Assembly: GCF_039541575.1 (NCBI RefSeq)
Contig: NZ_BAABGM010000001.1
Coordinates: 310,001 to 374,000 of the forward strand
Direction: 5' to 3'
Length of the DNA stretch: 64,000 bases
From: Fodinibacter luteus
GTDB lineage: Bacteria > Actinomycetota > Actinomycetes > Actinomycetales > Dermatophilaceae
A model generated the notes under the pieces. It had not been told where the DNA came from and did not search any database. It saw only the letters and a program-made list of their open reading frames with translations. The position numbers and the translations under genes are program-made. Shown here piece by piece: positions 8,511-16,161 of the stretch. Position 1 is the stretch's first letter; every line of letters begins with the position of its first letter.

Positions 8511-8783
8511 ATGCCCAGGCGCAAGGGCCCCGGCCCGTCGGTGAAGGACCCCGAGCTCTACGAGGCGCTGCGCGACGACGGCGCGAGCAAGGAGAAGGCG
8601 GCGCGGATCGCGAACGCCGCCGCGAACACGTCCCGGTCGGCGGTCGGGCGCAAGGGCGGGCGCGCCGGCGACTACGACGACTGGACGAAGAAGGAGCTGC
8701 TCGCCCGGGCCCGCGAGGTCGGCATCGAGGGTCGGTCGACGATGTCGAAGTCGGAGCTGGTCGACGCCCTGCGCAACCACTGA
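8511..8783 (+). CDS. Small Rho_N-domain (SAP-like) protein
   Basis: A 90-aa basic protein. The first half has a helical stretch rich in Lys/Ala ending in a Gly-Arg-Lys-Gly-Gly-Arg basic patch; the last ~35 residues (Asp-Trp-Thr-Lys-Lys-Glu-Leu ... Met-Ser-Lys-Ser-Glu-Leu-Val-Asp-Ala-Leu-Arg) match the Rho termination factor N-terminal / SAP helix-extended-loop-helix fold that binds nucleic acid. Such free-standing proteins are widespread in actinobacteria, with no established role. The ATG is preceded by a strong AAGGAGG at 8498-8504, making this one of the few genes here with a textbook ribosome binding site. It is monocistronic. Confidence 0.8.
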   Translation: MPRRKGPGPSVKDPELYEALRDDGASKEKAARIANAAANTSRSAVGRKGGRAGDYDDWTKKELLARAREVGIEGRSTMSKSELVDALRNH

Positions 8784-8895
8784 CCCGGGCCCGAGGCCAC
8801 GGAATCCCGGGTGCGAGGACGGTGTCGGACCCGATGACCCCCACGGTGGCGTCGCTCCGCCGCAGGACGCCGGCCGCGTCCGTGGGAATGGTGGG

Positions 8896-8901
8896 TACGC
8901 T
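8896..8901 (+). promoter_or_regulatory. -10 box upstream of the response regulator
   Basis: TACGCT matches TANNNT and would give a 5' leader of about 55 nt before the GTG at 8962. The leader holds GGAGG-like purine runs but none well spaced for the GTG, so the start codon assignment rests on the receiver-domain N-terminus. Confidence 0.35.
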
Positions 8902-8961
8902 GACGGGAGGTCATGACATCCACCCCGATCGTCATGGCAGACCCGGAGAACGGACATCGTC

Positions 8962-9642
8962 GTGAGGCTCCTGCTCGTCGAGGACGAACGCCCGCTCGCG
9001 GCGGCCCTCGGCGACGCCCTCCGCGAGGACGGCTGGGTCGTCGACCACGCGGGTGACGGCGTCGAGGGGCTGCGGCTCGCCCTCAACGGCGCGTACGACG
9101 TCATCGTGCTCGACATCATGCTGCCGTCGATGAACGGCTACGACGTGCTGCGGCACCTGCGTGGGCAGCGGGTGTGGGCGCCGGTGCTCATGCTCACCGC
9201 CAAGGACGGCGAGTACGACCAGACCGACGCCTTCGAGCTCGGTGCCGACGACTACGTCACGAAGCCGTTCAGCACGCCGGTGCTCCTCGCCCGCCTGCAG
9301 GCGCTGTCGCGGCGCGGCGCGCCCGAGCGCCCCGTCTCCCTCACGGTCGGCTGCCTCACCCTCGACCCCACGACTCGTCGGGTCATCCGTGAGGGGCGCG
9401 AGATCCAGCTCACGGCGCGCGAGTACTCCCTCCTCCACCACCTCATGCGCAAGGCCGGACAGGTGCAGAGCAAGGCGGAGATCCTCGAGAACGTCTGGGA
9501 CTCCGACTACCCGGGCGCCGACAACGTCGTCGAGGTGTACATCGGCTACCTGCGGCGCAAGATCGACGCCCCGTTCGAGACAAAGTCGCTCGAGACCGTG
9601 CGCGGGATGGGCTACCGGCTCAACCCGGTCGCGTGTCCGTAG
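8962..9642 (+). CDS. OmpR/PhoB-type DNA-binding response regulator
   Basis: A 226-aa two-component response regulator. The receiver domain has the acidic pair Glu-Asp at residues 7-8, the phospho-acceptor Asp51 (Val-Leu-Asp-Ile-Met-Leu-Pro) and the conserved Lys in Thr-Lys-Pro-Phe; residues from about 130 form a winged-helix DNA-binding domain (Leu-Thr-Ala-Arg-Glu-Tyr ... Tyr-Ile-Gly-Tyr-Leu-Arg-Arg-Lys-Ile-Asp). The partner kinase is encoded convergently, and the two 3' ends overlap by 23 bp (9620-9642). The signal is unknown; the pair resembles MprAB/CseBC-like envelope-stress systems in domain layout only. Confidence 0.93.
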   Translation: MRLLLVEDERPLAAALGDALREDGWVVDHAGDGVEGLRLALNGAYDVIVLDIMLPSMNGYDVLRHLRGQRVWAPVLMLTAKDGEYDQTDAFELGADDYVTKPFSTPVLLARLQALSRRGAPERPVSLTVGCLTLDPTTRRVIREGREIQLTAREYSLLHHLMRKAGQVQSKAEILENVWDSDYPGADNVVEVYIGYLRRKIDAPFETKSLETVRGMGYRLNPVACP

Positions 9643-10984
9643 GCAGCCTCACCGCGAACCGGCACCAGCCCTCGGGGCTCTCCTCGGCGACGACGGTGCC
9701 CCCGTGCGCCCGGACGATCTCGGCGACGATCGCGAGGCCGAGCCCCGCGCCGCCGGTGTCCCGGGTGCGCGAGTCGTCGAGCCGCACGAACCGTGCGAAG
9801 ACCCGGGACCGGTCCTCGGGTGCGACGGGTGGCCCGTCGTTGTCGACGACGACGAGCGCGCTGTCACCGTCGCGCGTGAGGGCGAGCCGCACGGCATCCT
9901 CGCGGTGCCGCTCCGCGTTCTCGAGCAGGTTGCGCACGACCCGGCCGAGGCGCATCGCGTCACCCCGCACCCGCACCGGCTCGACCGACACGTCGAGCGG
10001 CATCCCCCGGGCCCGCAGCACACCCGACTCCGCGAGCACGATGTCGTCGAGGTCGACCTCGGCGACCTGCAGGGTCATCGCGTGCTCGTCGGCCGAGGCG
10101 AGGGTCAGCAGGTCGTCGACGAGCAGCGACAGCCGGTCGACCTCGGCGGAGGCGCGCGCCGCGACGAGCCGGCGCTCCTCGAGCGGACGGTCCTCGGCGA
10201 GGCGGTCGAGGAGCACCCGGATCGTCGCGAGCGGGCTACGCAGCTCGTGGCCCGCGTCGGCGACGAAGGCCCGCCGCGACGCATCGGCGCGGCGGAGCCG
10301 GTCGAGGACGCCGTTGAGGGTCTCGGCGAGCTTCGCGAGCTCGTCGCGCCCGGCCGGTACCTCGAGGGCCGGGGCGGGCCGCGAGGAGGCGATGTCCTCG
10401 ACCTGGTCACGCATCCGTTCGACGGGGCGCAGGGCCTGGCCGACGGCGAAGGTCGTGACGGCACCGAGGAGCGCGATGAGCCCGACGGCGCCGATGAGGG
10501 CGAACTCCGTGGAGCGGCGCAGGGCCGTCGTGTCGACCTGGGTCGCGACGGCGACGAGGGCGGTGTAGCGGCGCCCGTCGAGGCTCGGGGCATCGGCCGC
10601 CGCAACGACGAACGCCCGCTCGTCGAGGCCGGGGATCGACCGGGTCGTCGTGAGCCGCACCTCGCCGGGTGCCACGGCCGGGTCTGCGAGCGGCCGGGTC
10701 ACCGCGGCGTCGGTCGTCACGACGACGACCCCCGCCTCGTCGACGATCTGGGCGACCCGGTTCCCGACGGTCAGCTCGTGGGTGACCATGAGGTCGTCGA
10801 CGGTGTGCAGGCTGAGCTCCGCCCGCAGCTCGGCGGCCTCGGCCGCGGCGATCTCGCGAGCCGACGCCTCGAGCACCTGGCCGAGGGAGAGGTAGACGAT
10901 CCCCGCGATCGCCGCGCTCACGAGCAGCACCACCGGCATCGTCAGCGCGAGGATGCGGCTGCGCAGGCCGAGCCGGGGCGACAT
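9620..10984 (-). CDS. Two-component sensor histidine kinase
   Basis: A 454-aa membrane kinase. Helix 1 lies at about residues 11-33 and helix 2 at about 163-187, bracketing an extracytoplasmic sensor of ~130 residues; a HAMP segment follows. The H-box is Ala-Gly-His-Glu-Leu-Arg-Ser-Pro-Leu, with N-box Asn-Leu-Leu-Glu-Asn-Ala, G1 Val-Asp-Asn-Asp-Gly and G2 Gly-Ala-Gly-Leu-Gly-Leu-Ala-Ile. It is convergent with, and its last 23 bp overlap, the response regulator gene; most such pairs are codirectional. The ATG is preceded by TAGACT (minus strand 10991-10996) at 6 nt, implying a leaderless transcript. Confidence 0.93.
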   Translation of the reverse strand: MSPRLGLRSRILALTMPVVLLVSAAIAGIVYLSLGQVLEASAREIAAAEAAELRAELSLHTVDDLMVTHELTVGNRVAQIVDEAGVVVVTTDAAVTRPLADPAVAPGEVRLTTTRSIPGLDERAFVVAAADAPSLDGRRYTALVAVATQVDTTALRRSTEFALIGAVGLIALLGAVTTFAVGQALRPVERMRDQVEDIASSRPAPALEVPAGRDELAKLAETLNGVLDRLRRADASRRAFVADAGHELRSPLATIRVLLDRLAEDRPLEERRLVAARASAEVDRLSLLVDDLLTLASADEHAMTLQVAEVDLDDIVLAESGVLRARGMPLDVSVEPVRVRGDAMRLGRVVRNLLENAERHREDAVRLALTRDGDSALVVVDNDGPPVAPEDRSRVFARFVRLDDSRTRDTGGAGLGLAIVAEIVRAHGGTVVAEESPEGWCRFAVRLPTDTRPG

Positions 10985-10990
10985 GGGCCG

Positions 10991-10996
10991 AGTCTA
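10991..10996 (-). promoter_or_regulatory. -10 box of the probable leaderless histidine kinase promoter
   Basis: TAGACT on the minus strand ends 6 nt before the kinase ATG (10984), and no Shine-Dalgarno sequence is present. Confidence 0.5.
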
Positions 10997-11057
10997 GGTA
11001 GGGGTGTCGGTGAGCCGTCTGGGGCCGGATGCCGTCGCGCCCGTCGCGGGGTGCAGT

Positions 11058-11074
11058 CACCCCGGCGGGGTGAG
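11058..11074. promoter_or_regulatory. Perfect 7-3-7 palindrome between divergent genes, candidate operator
   Basis: TCACCCC at 11058-11064 and GGGGTGA at 11068-11074 are perfect reverse complements around GGC. The site sits midway between the divergent histidine kinase (start 10984) and the DUF6325-like gene (start 11134), 60-75 bp from each. A TAGGAA box (near 11097) and AAGGAAGG run lie between it and the downstream ATG. Confidence 0.45.
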
Positions 11075-11133
11075 GCGGGCGGCGGCCGGGGCGCCGTAGG
11101 AAGGAAGGGCCCGCGACTGCCGAGAGGGACCAC

Positions 11134-11583
11134 ATGACCACGACCGCCACCGTAGAGGCCCACGGGCCCATCGACTTCGTCCTCATCGAGTTCCCGAGCG
11201 ACGAGCGCCAGACCGAGGCCGCCGACGCGCTCTTCGAGCTCGTCGAGGCCGGGACCGTCCGCCTGCTCGACCTGCTCGTCGTCCGCAAGTACGCCGACGG
11301 CACCCTCGAGATCATGGACCTCAACACCCTGGGCGGCGAGGCGTCCTTCAGCCGGTTCGTCGGCGCCCGCTCGGGCCTGCTCGGCGAGGACGACGTCGAC
11401 GAGGCCGGCGCCGCACTGGGCCCGGGCACCACGGCCGCGCTCATCGTGTACGAGAACAGCTGGGCCGCACCCTTCGTCGCCGCGGTCCGCCGTGGCGGCG
11501 GCGAGCTCGTCGCCAGCACCCGCATCCCTGCGTCGGACGTCATGGACGCCCTCGACGCCCTCGAGTCGACCGAAAGCGAGTAA
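11134..11583 (+). CDS. DUF6325-like conserved actinobacterial protein
   Basis: A 149-aa soluble acidic protein. It opens with a beta-strand (Ile-Asp-Phe-Val-Leu-Ile-Glu-Phe-Pro) followed by a helix, a hydrophobic Arg-Leu-Leu-Asp-Leu-Leu-Val-Val strand and a second alpha/beta half ending in a long acidic helix. The fold and the Glu-Asn-Ser-Trp-Ala near residue 110 match the DUF1269/DUF6325-type families that are often induced by stress in actinobacteria; the family name is from memory. The next gene (a SHOCT protein) starts 5 bp downstream, a pairing I know from other actinobacterial genomes. Function unknown. Confidence 0.7.
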   Translation: MTTTATVEAHGPIDFVLIEFPSDERQTEAADALFELVEAGTVRLLDLLVVRKYADGTLEIMDLNTLGGEASFSRFVGARSGLLGEDDVDEAGAALGPGTTAALIVYENSWAAPFVAAVRRGGGELVASTRIPASDVMDALDALESTESE

Positions 11584-11588
11584 AGACC

Positions 11589-11912
11589 ATGCCCGGACTC
11601 CTGCGCGGCGTCGCCCGCACCGCCGTCGTCGCCGGCACGGCGACCGCTGTGAGCGGCCGCGTCCAGCGCCGTCAGGCGGAGAAGTATGCCGACCGCGACG
11701 CCGGCATCGCCGCCCAGCGCACCCAGTCCTATCAGGAGCAGGTCCAGGCGGCGGCCCCGCCGCCCGCCGCGGCTCCGGCCCCGCCTCCGGCTCCCGCTCC
11801 GACCGCGACGACCGACCTCGTGGCCCAGCTCAAGGCCCTCGCCGAGCTGCGCGACCAGGGCATCCTCACCGACGAGGAGTTCGCGGACCAGAAGGCCAAG
11901 CTGCTGGGCTGA
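11589..11912 (+). CDS. SHOCT domain protein
   Basis: A 107-aa protein. The N-terminal third is a short hydrophobic/Ala-rich segment followed by a basic Arg-rich patch, the centre is a Pro/Ala linker, and the last ~32 residues (Leu-Lys-Ala-Leu-Ala-Glu-Leu-Arg-Asp-Gln-Gly-Ile-Leu-Thr-Asp-Glu-Glu-Phe) are a SHOCT motif, a two-helix oligomerisation module found at the C-termini of many short bacterial proteins. It starts 5 bp after the DUF6325-like stop and is very likely cotranscribed with it. Confidence 0.85.
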   Translation: MPGLLRGVARTAVVAGTATAVSGRVQRRQAEKYADRDAGIAAQRTQSYQEQVQAAAPPPAAAPAPPPAPAPTATTDLVAQLKALAELRDQGILTDEEFADQKAKLLG

Positions 11913-12002
11913 CCCCCACCCCGACGCGGCGCGAGGGGGTGCGGGGTTCGACACGCCGGGGACCGGATGCCGGATGCCGCGCCTGGGTTCAGGATGCGTC
12001 GC

Positions 12003-12008
12003 TACCCT
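12003..12008 (+). promoter_or_regulatory. -10 box of the probable leaderless LuxR-regulator promoter
   Basis: TACCCT ends 6 nt before the GTG at 12015, with no ribosome binding site; this spacing decides the choice of the GTG over the in-frame ATG at 11967. Confidence 0.5.
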
Positions 12009-12014
12009 GCGGGC

Positions 12015-14732
12015 GTGGCAGACCTGCGCAGCGCGCTCGCCGTGCCCCGACCCAAGGTGTCGGTGCCGCGCCGCATCGACCGGGCGCTCGAGCGACCCCG
12101 GCTGCTCCAGAACCTCGCGGCCGAGACGACGTGGGCCACCCACGGCCCCGACGTGCTCCTCGCGTGCGCGCCCGCCGGGTACGGGAAGACGACGATGCTC
12201 GCCGAGCTCACCGAGGAGCGGCGGGCGCACGGAGTGCCCGTCGCCTGGGTGACGTGCACCCGCGACGACGACGGGTGGACGCTGTGGAACGCCGTCCTCG
12301 TGGCGGTGCGCGAGGTCACCGGCCCGCCGGCGGGTCTCCTCGCCACGCTCGACGCCCCGACCGGGCCGTCGGACCCGGCCTTCGTCGCGGACCTCATCGC
12401 CGCCGTGCGTGAGGAGGCCCCCGGCCTCGTCCTCGTCCTCGACGACGCGCACGAGGTGCGCGACGCCGACGCCGTCGAGGGCCTGCGCCACCTCGTCGAG
12501 TGGGCGGACGGCAGCCTGCGGGTCGTCCTCGGATGCCGGTTCGAGCCGCCCATCGGCCTGCACCGGCTGCGGCTCAGCGGTCGGCTTCACGAGGTGCGCG
12601 CCGCCGACCTCGCGTTCACCCCCGGCGAGGCCGACGAGTTCTGGAGCCGGCACGACATCGACCTCACCGCTGCCTCGCGCGCGACGCTGCACGTCCTCAC
12701 CGAGGGATGGCCGGCCGGCCTGCGCCTGGCCGCGCTGTCCCTCGAGGGGGGCGGCGACGCCGAGTCCTTCGTCACGCAGTTCAGCGGCGCCGACCGGCCG
12801 GTGGCCGACTACCTCGCGGGCGAGGTGCTCATCCGCCTGCCCGACGACGAGGTCAGCTTCCTGCTGCGCAGCAGCATCGTCGAGCAGCTGTCCGTCGACC
12901 TCGCCGCCGTGCTCACCGGCCGGCCCGACGCCGCGGCTGTCCTCGACGACCTCGCCCAGCGCAACGCCCTCGTCATGCCGCTCGACCGCCAGGGCGCCTG
13001 GTTCCGGTACCACGCGCTGCTGCGCTCCTACCTCCTCGCGGCGCTGACCCGGCGTGACCCGGCCGAGCGGGCCCGGCTGCACGCCCTGGCCGCGCAGTGG
13101 TTCCTCGGACAGGACCAGCCCCTGGCGGCGCTCGAGCACGCGTCGGACTCCGGCGACTCAGCGCTCGTCGACCGGGTGCTGCGCGACACGGGCCTCGGCC
13201 TGCTGCTCGCCGGGGCGGGGGCGGCCGTGCGGCGGTCGATCGCCCGCCTGCCCGCACCGGCCCGGGGCACGGCAGCGGTGCTCGTCCACCGGGCGCTGCT
13301 GGCGGTCGACGACGGCGACCTCGTCGAGGCCGACGAGGCACTGGCCGAGCTGGCCGCAGTCCCGGACGACGCATCCGACGCCCGGCTGACGTCGCTGCGC
13401 CGGGCGGCCTCGCTCCACCGGGCCCGCCTGGCCGCAGACCTCGCCGGGGCCCGGGCGAGCGGGCTCGTCGCGGCCGCCGGGTCCTCGAACCTGCCTCCCG
13501 ACCTCGACCCCGACGTCCGGCTGCTCGTCCTCGCCGACCGGGGAGCCCTCCGGCTCTTCGAAGGCGACGACGAGGGTGCGCGGCGCGACCTGCACCGAGC
13601 CGCCAAGCTCGCCCGGACCGCCGGCCTCGCCTCGATACAGCTGTACTGCAAGAACCTCATCGCCGGTGCCTACGTCGCCCAGAACGACCTCGTCGAAGGG
13701 CGCCGCGCCGCCGAGCGGGCGATCGCCTTCGCGACCGAGCGGGGCTGGGGGCGGTCACCGACGATGGCCTACGCGTACGTCCTCGCCGGCTGGACGTCCT
13801 TCCAGGCCCTGCACCCCCAGGAGGCGGCCACCTGGGCGGCGACGGCGATCGACGTCCTCGACACGACGGTCGACGTCGAGGTCGAGGGCTCCGCGCGCTC
13901 GCTCGAGGCGATCATCGCCTTCGACGAGCCGTCCGAGCGGCGCGCGGCCCTGGGTCGGCTCGAGCGGGTGACCGCGTGGCGCACCGAGCGCGGCGGCTCG
14001 CCCGCCATCACCGCTGCCGCGGCACCCCACGAGCTGCGGATGTGCCTCGGGCTCGGCGAGTGGCGGCTCGCCGAGCAGGCCGTCGTGCGCGCCGAGAACC
14101 GGCTCGGCCCGGGCGGCGACGCCGCGGTCCTCCAGGCCCAGCTGGCGAGTGCCCGCGGGCGGCCCTCCGACGCACGGCGCCTGCTCGAGCCCGTGCTGCG
14201 GGGGGGCCTCGAGCCGCGGCGTGCGACGGCGCTGACGACGGCGTGGCTGCTCGACGCGCTCCTCGCGGCCCGGTCCGACCGCACGCCGGCGGCGACCGAG
14301 TCGCTGCTCACGGCCCTGCGCGTCGCCGCCCCGACAGGCGTGGGCCGGCCCTTCCTCGACGCCGGCACCGAGGTACACGCGCTGCTCGCCGGGCTGCGCG
14401 GCCGGGCGGGGCACGTCGAGCCGTTCCTCGAGCAGGTGCTCACCGGCATCGACGACGTCCTCGCCTGGCAGGCCTCGCCGGGCGGGGCGGGCCGCGGGCA
14501 CGGCGCCGAGCACGAGCCCCCGACGTCCGCGCCGGCCGGGGGCTGGCTCACCGAGCGCGAGCTCGTCGTCCTGCGCGACCTGCCGTCGATGATGACCCTC
14601 GGCGAGGTCGCGGACGCCCAGGGCATCAGCCTCAACACGGTCAAGACCCATGTGCGCTCGATCTACGCCAAGCTCGGCGTCGGCACCCGCCGGGAGGCGA
14701 TCGCCGCGGCCCGCGCGCTCGGGCTGCTCTGA
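12015..14732 (+). CDS. MalT/LAL-type LuxR family transcriptional regulator
   Basis: A large (905 aa) ATP-dependent activator. The Walker A motif Ala-Pro-Ala-Gly-Tyr-Gly-Lys-Thr-Thr is near residue 50 and the Walker B Leu-Val-Leu-Val-Leu-Asp-Asp-Ala near residue 140 (STAND NTPase). A TPR-like helical region occupies roughly residues 350-800. The C-terminal LuxR-type helix-turn-helix begins with Leu-Thr-Glu-Arg-Glu-Leu-Val-Val-Leu and ends with the recognition helix Ser-Leu-Asn-Thr-Val-Lys-Thr-His. The GTG start is set by a -10 box 6 nt upstream. The next gene, 145 bp downstream, encodes a 66-aa protein and may be a target or partner. Inducer unknown. Confidence 0.88.
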   Translation: MADLRSALAVPRPKVSVPRRIDRALERPRLLQNLAAETTWATHGPDVLLACAPAGYGKTTMLAELTEERRAHGVPVAWVTCTRDDDGWTLWNAVLVAVREVTGPPAGLLATLDAPTGPSDPAFVADLIAAVREEAPGLVLVLDDAHEVRDADAVEGLRHLVEWADGSLRVVLGCRFEPPIGLHRLRLSGRLHEVRAADLAFTPGEADEFWSRHDIDLTAASRATLHVLTEGWPAGLRLAALSLEGGGDAESFVTQFSGADRPVADYLAGEVLIRLPDDEVSFLLRSSIVEQLSVDLAAVLTGRPDAAAVLDDLAQRNALVMPLDRQGAWFRYHALLRSYLLAALTRRDPAERARLHALAAQWFLGQDQPLAALEHASDSGDSALVDRVLRDTGLGLLLAGAGAAVRRSIARLPAPARGTAAVLVHRALLAVDDGDLVEADEALAELAAVPDDASDARLTSLRRAASLHRARLAADLAGARASGLVAAAGSSNLPPDLDPDVRLLVLADRGALRLFEGDDEGARRDLHRAAKLARTAGLASIQLYCKNLIAGAYVAQNDLVEGRRAAERAIAFATERGWGRSPTMAYAYVLAGWTSFQALHPQEAATWAATAIDVLDTTVDVEVEGSARSLEAIIAFDEPSERRAALGRLERVTAWRTERGGSPAITAAAAPHELRMCLGLGEWRLAEQAVVRAENRLGPGGDAAVLQAQLASARGRPSDARRLLEPVLRGGLEPRRATALTTAWLLDALLAARSDRTPAATESLLTALRVAAPTGVGRPFLDAGTEVHALLAGLRGRAGHVEPFLEQVLTGIDDVLAWQASPGGAGRGHGAEHEPPTSAPAGGWLTERELVVLRDLPSMMTLGEVADAQGISLNTVKTHVRSIYAKLGVGTRREAIAAARALGLL

Positions 14733-14877
14733 CGCACGACGGCATCCGTCCGGCCCGCACGCGCGCCGACGGCCCTGGGACGTGCGCGCTCACCCGCCAC
14801 GCGTGATGCGCGGCGACTGGTCGCGCGGGCACGATCGGACCACCGCGCCACAGCAGGGACGCACGGAGAGGACGACG

Positions 14878-15078
14878 ATGCGTTACGAGTTCATCATCAT
14901 GGGCTCGGTGTCCGATGACATCCTCGCGGCCTTCCCCGAGCTGAGCTCGACGCCGTACCCCACGGGGGGCACCGCCCTCTACGGCCCGGTCCGCGACGAG
15001 GCCGACGTCTCCTCCCTCCTCGCCCGCTTCGGCGACCTCGGCCTGTCCGTCGTCGAGATGCGCCGGCTGCCGGACTGA
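14878..15078 (+). CDS. 66-aa small protein of unknown function, paralogue 1
   Basis: A 66-aa protein with an N-terminal beta-strand (Met-Arg-Tyr-Glu-Phe-Ile-Ile), an invariant Tyr-Pro-Thr-Gly-Gly-Thr-Ala-Leu core (residues 27-34) and a C-terminal helix plus strand ending Leu-Gly-Leu-Ser-Val-Val-Glu-Met-Arg-Arg-Leu-Pro-Asp. A paralogue of exactly the same length lies at 59569-59769; the cores are identical. The ATG has AGGAC/GGAGAGGA purines at 14865-14873 as ribosome binding site. It sits behind the LuxR-type regulator. I do not recognise the family; the size and beta-alpha-beta pattern suggest a small ligand- or partner-binding module. Confidence 0.75.
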   Translation: MRYEFIIMGSVSDDILAAFPELSSTPYPTGGTALYGPVRDEADVSSLLARFGDLGLSVVEMRRLPD

Positions 15079-15096
15079 CCCGCCCGCCCGGCGACG

Positions 15097-15795
15097 TCAG
15101 GGCCCGGGGACCCGACCCGCCCGACGGAGCGGCCGCACGTGCTCGACGTCGCCGAGCAGCTCGAGGCGGCGCCAGAGCACGCTGCCGGGCACGGCCTGGC
15201 TCGCGTGCCGGCGCACGGCCCGCAGCTGGCGGGTGCGGTCGACGACGACGGCCTCGAGCTCATCGTCGGCGTACCCGACGAACGCCGCACCGAAGGCCAC
15301 GTTGAGGGCATCGCTCACCGAGACCGGCAGTGCCCACCCGAGCACGGGCAGGTCGTGCCGCGCAGCGACGGCGAGCGTCGCCAACGACGCGGCCCGGTGG
15401 TCGGGGTGCCCCGTCACCCCGCCCTCGGGGTCGAAGACGAGGATGCCGTCCGGCCGCGTCCTGGCCACCTCGGCCTCGACGTCGCGCTCGAGCACGGCGC
15501 CGTCGACCGCGGCGAGGGCGCCGTCGGGGTGGTCGAGCAGCGTCGTGCGCGCGCACCCGAGCTCGCGCGCGGCCTCCGCGAGCTCGGACTCCCGCAGCGC
15601 GGCGAGGTCGCGGGAGGTGGCACCGAGGGTCGAGGCCTCACCCCGGGTCAGGCACAGCACGGCGACCTCGGCACCGCGGGCGACCTCGCGGTCGATGAGG
15701 GCGCCCAGCGCGAATGACTCGTCGTCGGGGTGGGCGACGACGACGAGCACCCGCCGCCAGGGCGTGTCCGGCGACGGGTGCCCGGGCGCGGTCAT
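15097..15795 (-). CDS. PIG-L family deacetylase
   Basis: Zinc-dependent N-acetylglucosaminyl-type deacetylase (MshB/LmbE/BshB superfamily), 232 aa. The metal and catalytic motif Ala-His-Pro-Asp-Asp-Glu is at residues 21-26 and the second metal ligand motif Gly-His-Pro-Asp-His near residues 129-133. The chain is shorter than MshB (~290-300 aa), so it is probably not the mycothiol enzyme itself; the substrate is unknown. It ends 18 bp after the small-protein gene (convergent) and starts 15 bp downstream of the rhodanese stop, so it is likely cotranscribed with the rhodanese under the same operator. Confidence 0.87.
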   Translation of the reverse strand: MTAPGHPSPDTPWRRVLVVVAHPDDESFALGALIDREVARGAEVAVLCLTRGEASTLGATSRDLAALRESELAEAARELGCARTTLLDHPDGALAAVDGAVLERDVEAEVARTRPDGILVFDPEGGVTGHPDHRAASLATLAVAARHDLPVLGWALPVSVSDALNVAFGAAFVGYADDELEAVVVDRTRQLRAVRRHASQAVPGSVLWRRLELLGDVEHVRPLRRAGRVPGP

Positions 15796-15810
15796 CGGGG
15801 CGCCGGGCCC

Positions 15811-16131
15811 TCAGGCGGCCTGCGGGCCGCGCACGACCGGGAGCCCGGCCGCCATCCACCCCGCGGTGCCCCCGTCGACCGAGACCGCGTCGTAGCCGAG
15901 CGCGGTGAGCAGGTCGGCCATCGAGCGGCTCCGGTTGCCGCTCTGGCAGATGACGAAGACGGTCTGGTCCTTGGGCACCCCGCCGAGGGATGCCGTGATC
16001 CGGCTCATGGGGGCGAGGACGGCGCCCGGGACGTGGCCACCGAGGTACTCGGCGGGCTCCCGGACGTCGAGGACGACGGCGCCGTCGGCGTGACGCGCCT
16101 TGAGGAACTGGATGTCGACGGTTCGAGTCAT
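15811..16131 (-). CDS. Single-domain rhodanese (sulfurtransferase)
   Basis: A 106-aa rhodanese domain. The active-site Cys62 lies in Ile-Cys-Gln-Ser-Gly-Asn-Arg-Ser, a six-residue loop as in thiosulfate/persulfide sulfurtransferases. An upstream in-frame ATG exists at 16143, but the ATG at 16131 begins the domain and lies 7 nt after a -10 box (TATGCT, minus strand) that is overlapped by a 16-nt CsoR/CstR-like palindrome. The gene lies 30 bp downstream of the persulfide dioxygenase-like gene, with which it shares the operator type, and would move sulfane sulfur released in that pathway. Confidence 0.88.
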   Translation of the reverse strand: MTRTVDIQFLKARHADGAVVLDVREPAEYLGGHVPGAVLAPMSRITASLGGVPKDQTVFVICQSGNRSRSMADLLTALGYDAVSVDGGTAGWMAAGLPVVRGPQAA

Positions 16132-16138
16132 GGAACCA

Positions 16139-16157
16139 AGCATACCCCGGGGGGTAT
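16139..16157 (-). promoter_or_regulatory. Rhodanese promoter -10 and CsoR/CstR-like operator 1
   Basis: ATACCCCGGGGGGTAT at 16142-16157 has perfect 7-bp arms (ATACCCC/GGGGTAT) around GG. On the minus strand its edge overlaps the -10 box TATGCT (16139-16144), 7 nt from the rhodanese ATG, so a bound repressor would block initiation. ATACCC-N-GGGTAT palindromes are typical operators of the CsoR/CstR/RcnR repressor family; CstR responds to persulfides. A similar site lies at 17600-17615. Confidence 0.65.
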
Positions 16158-16161
16158 ATGG

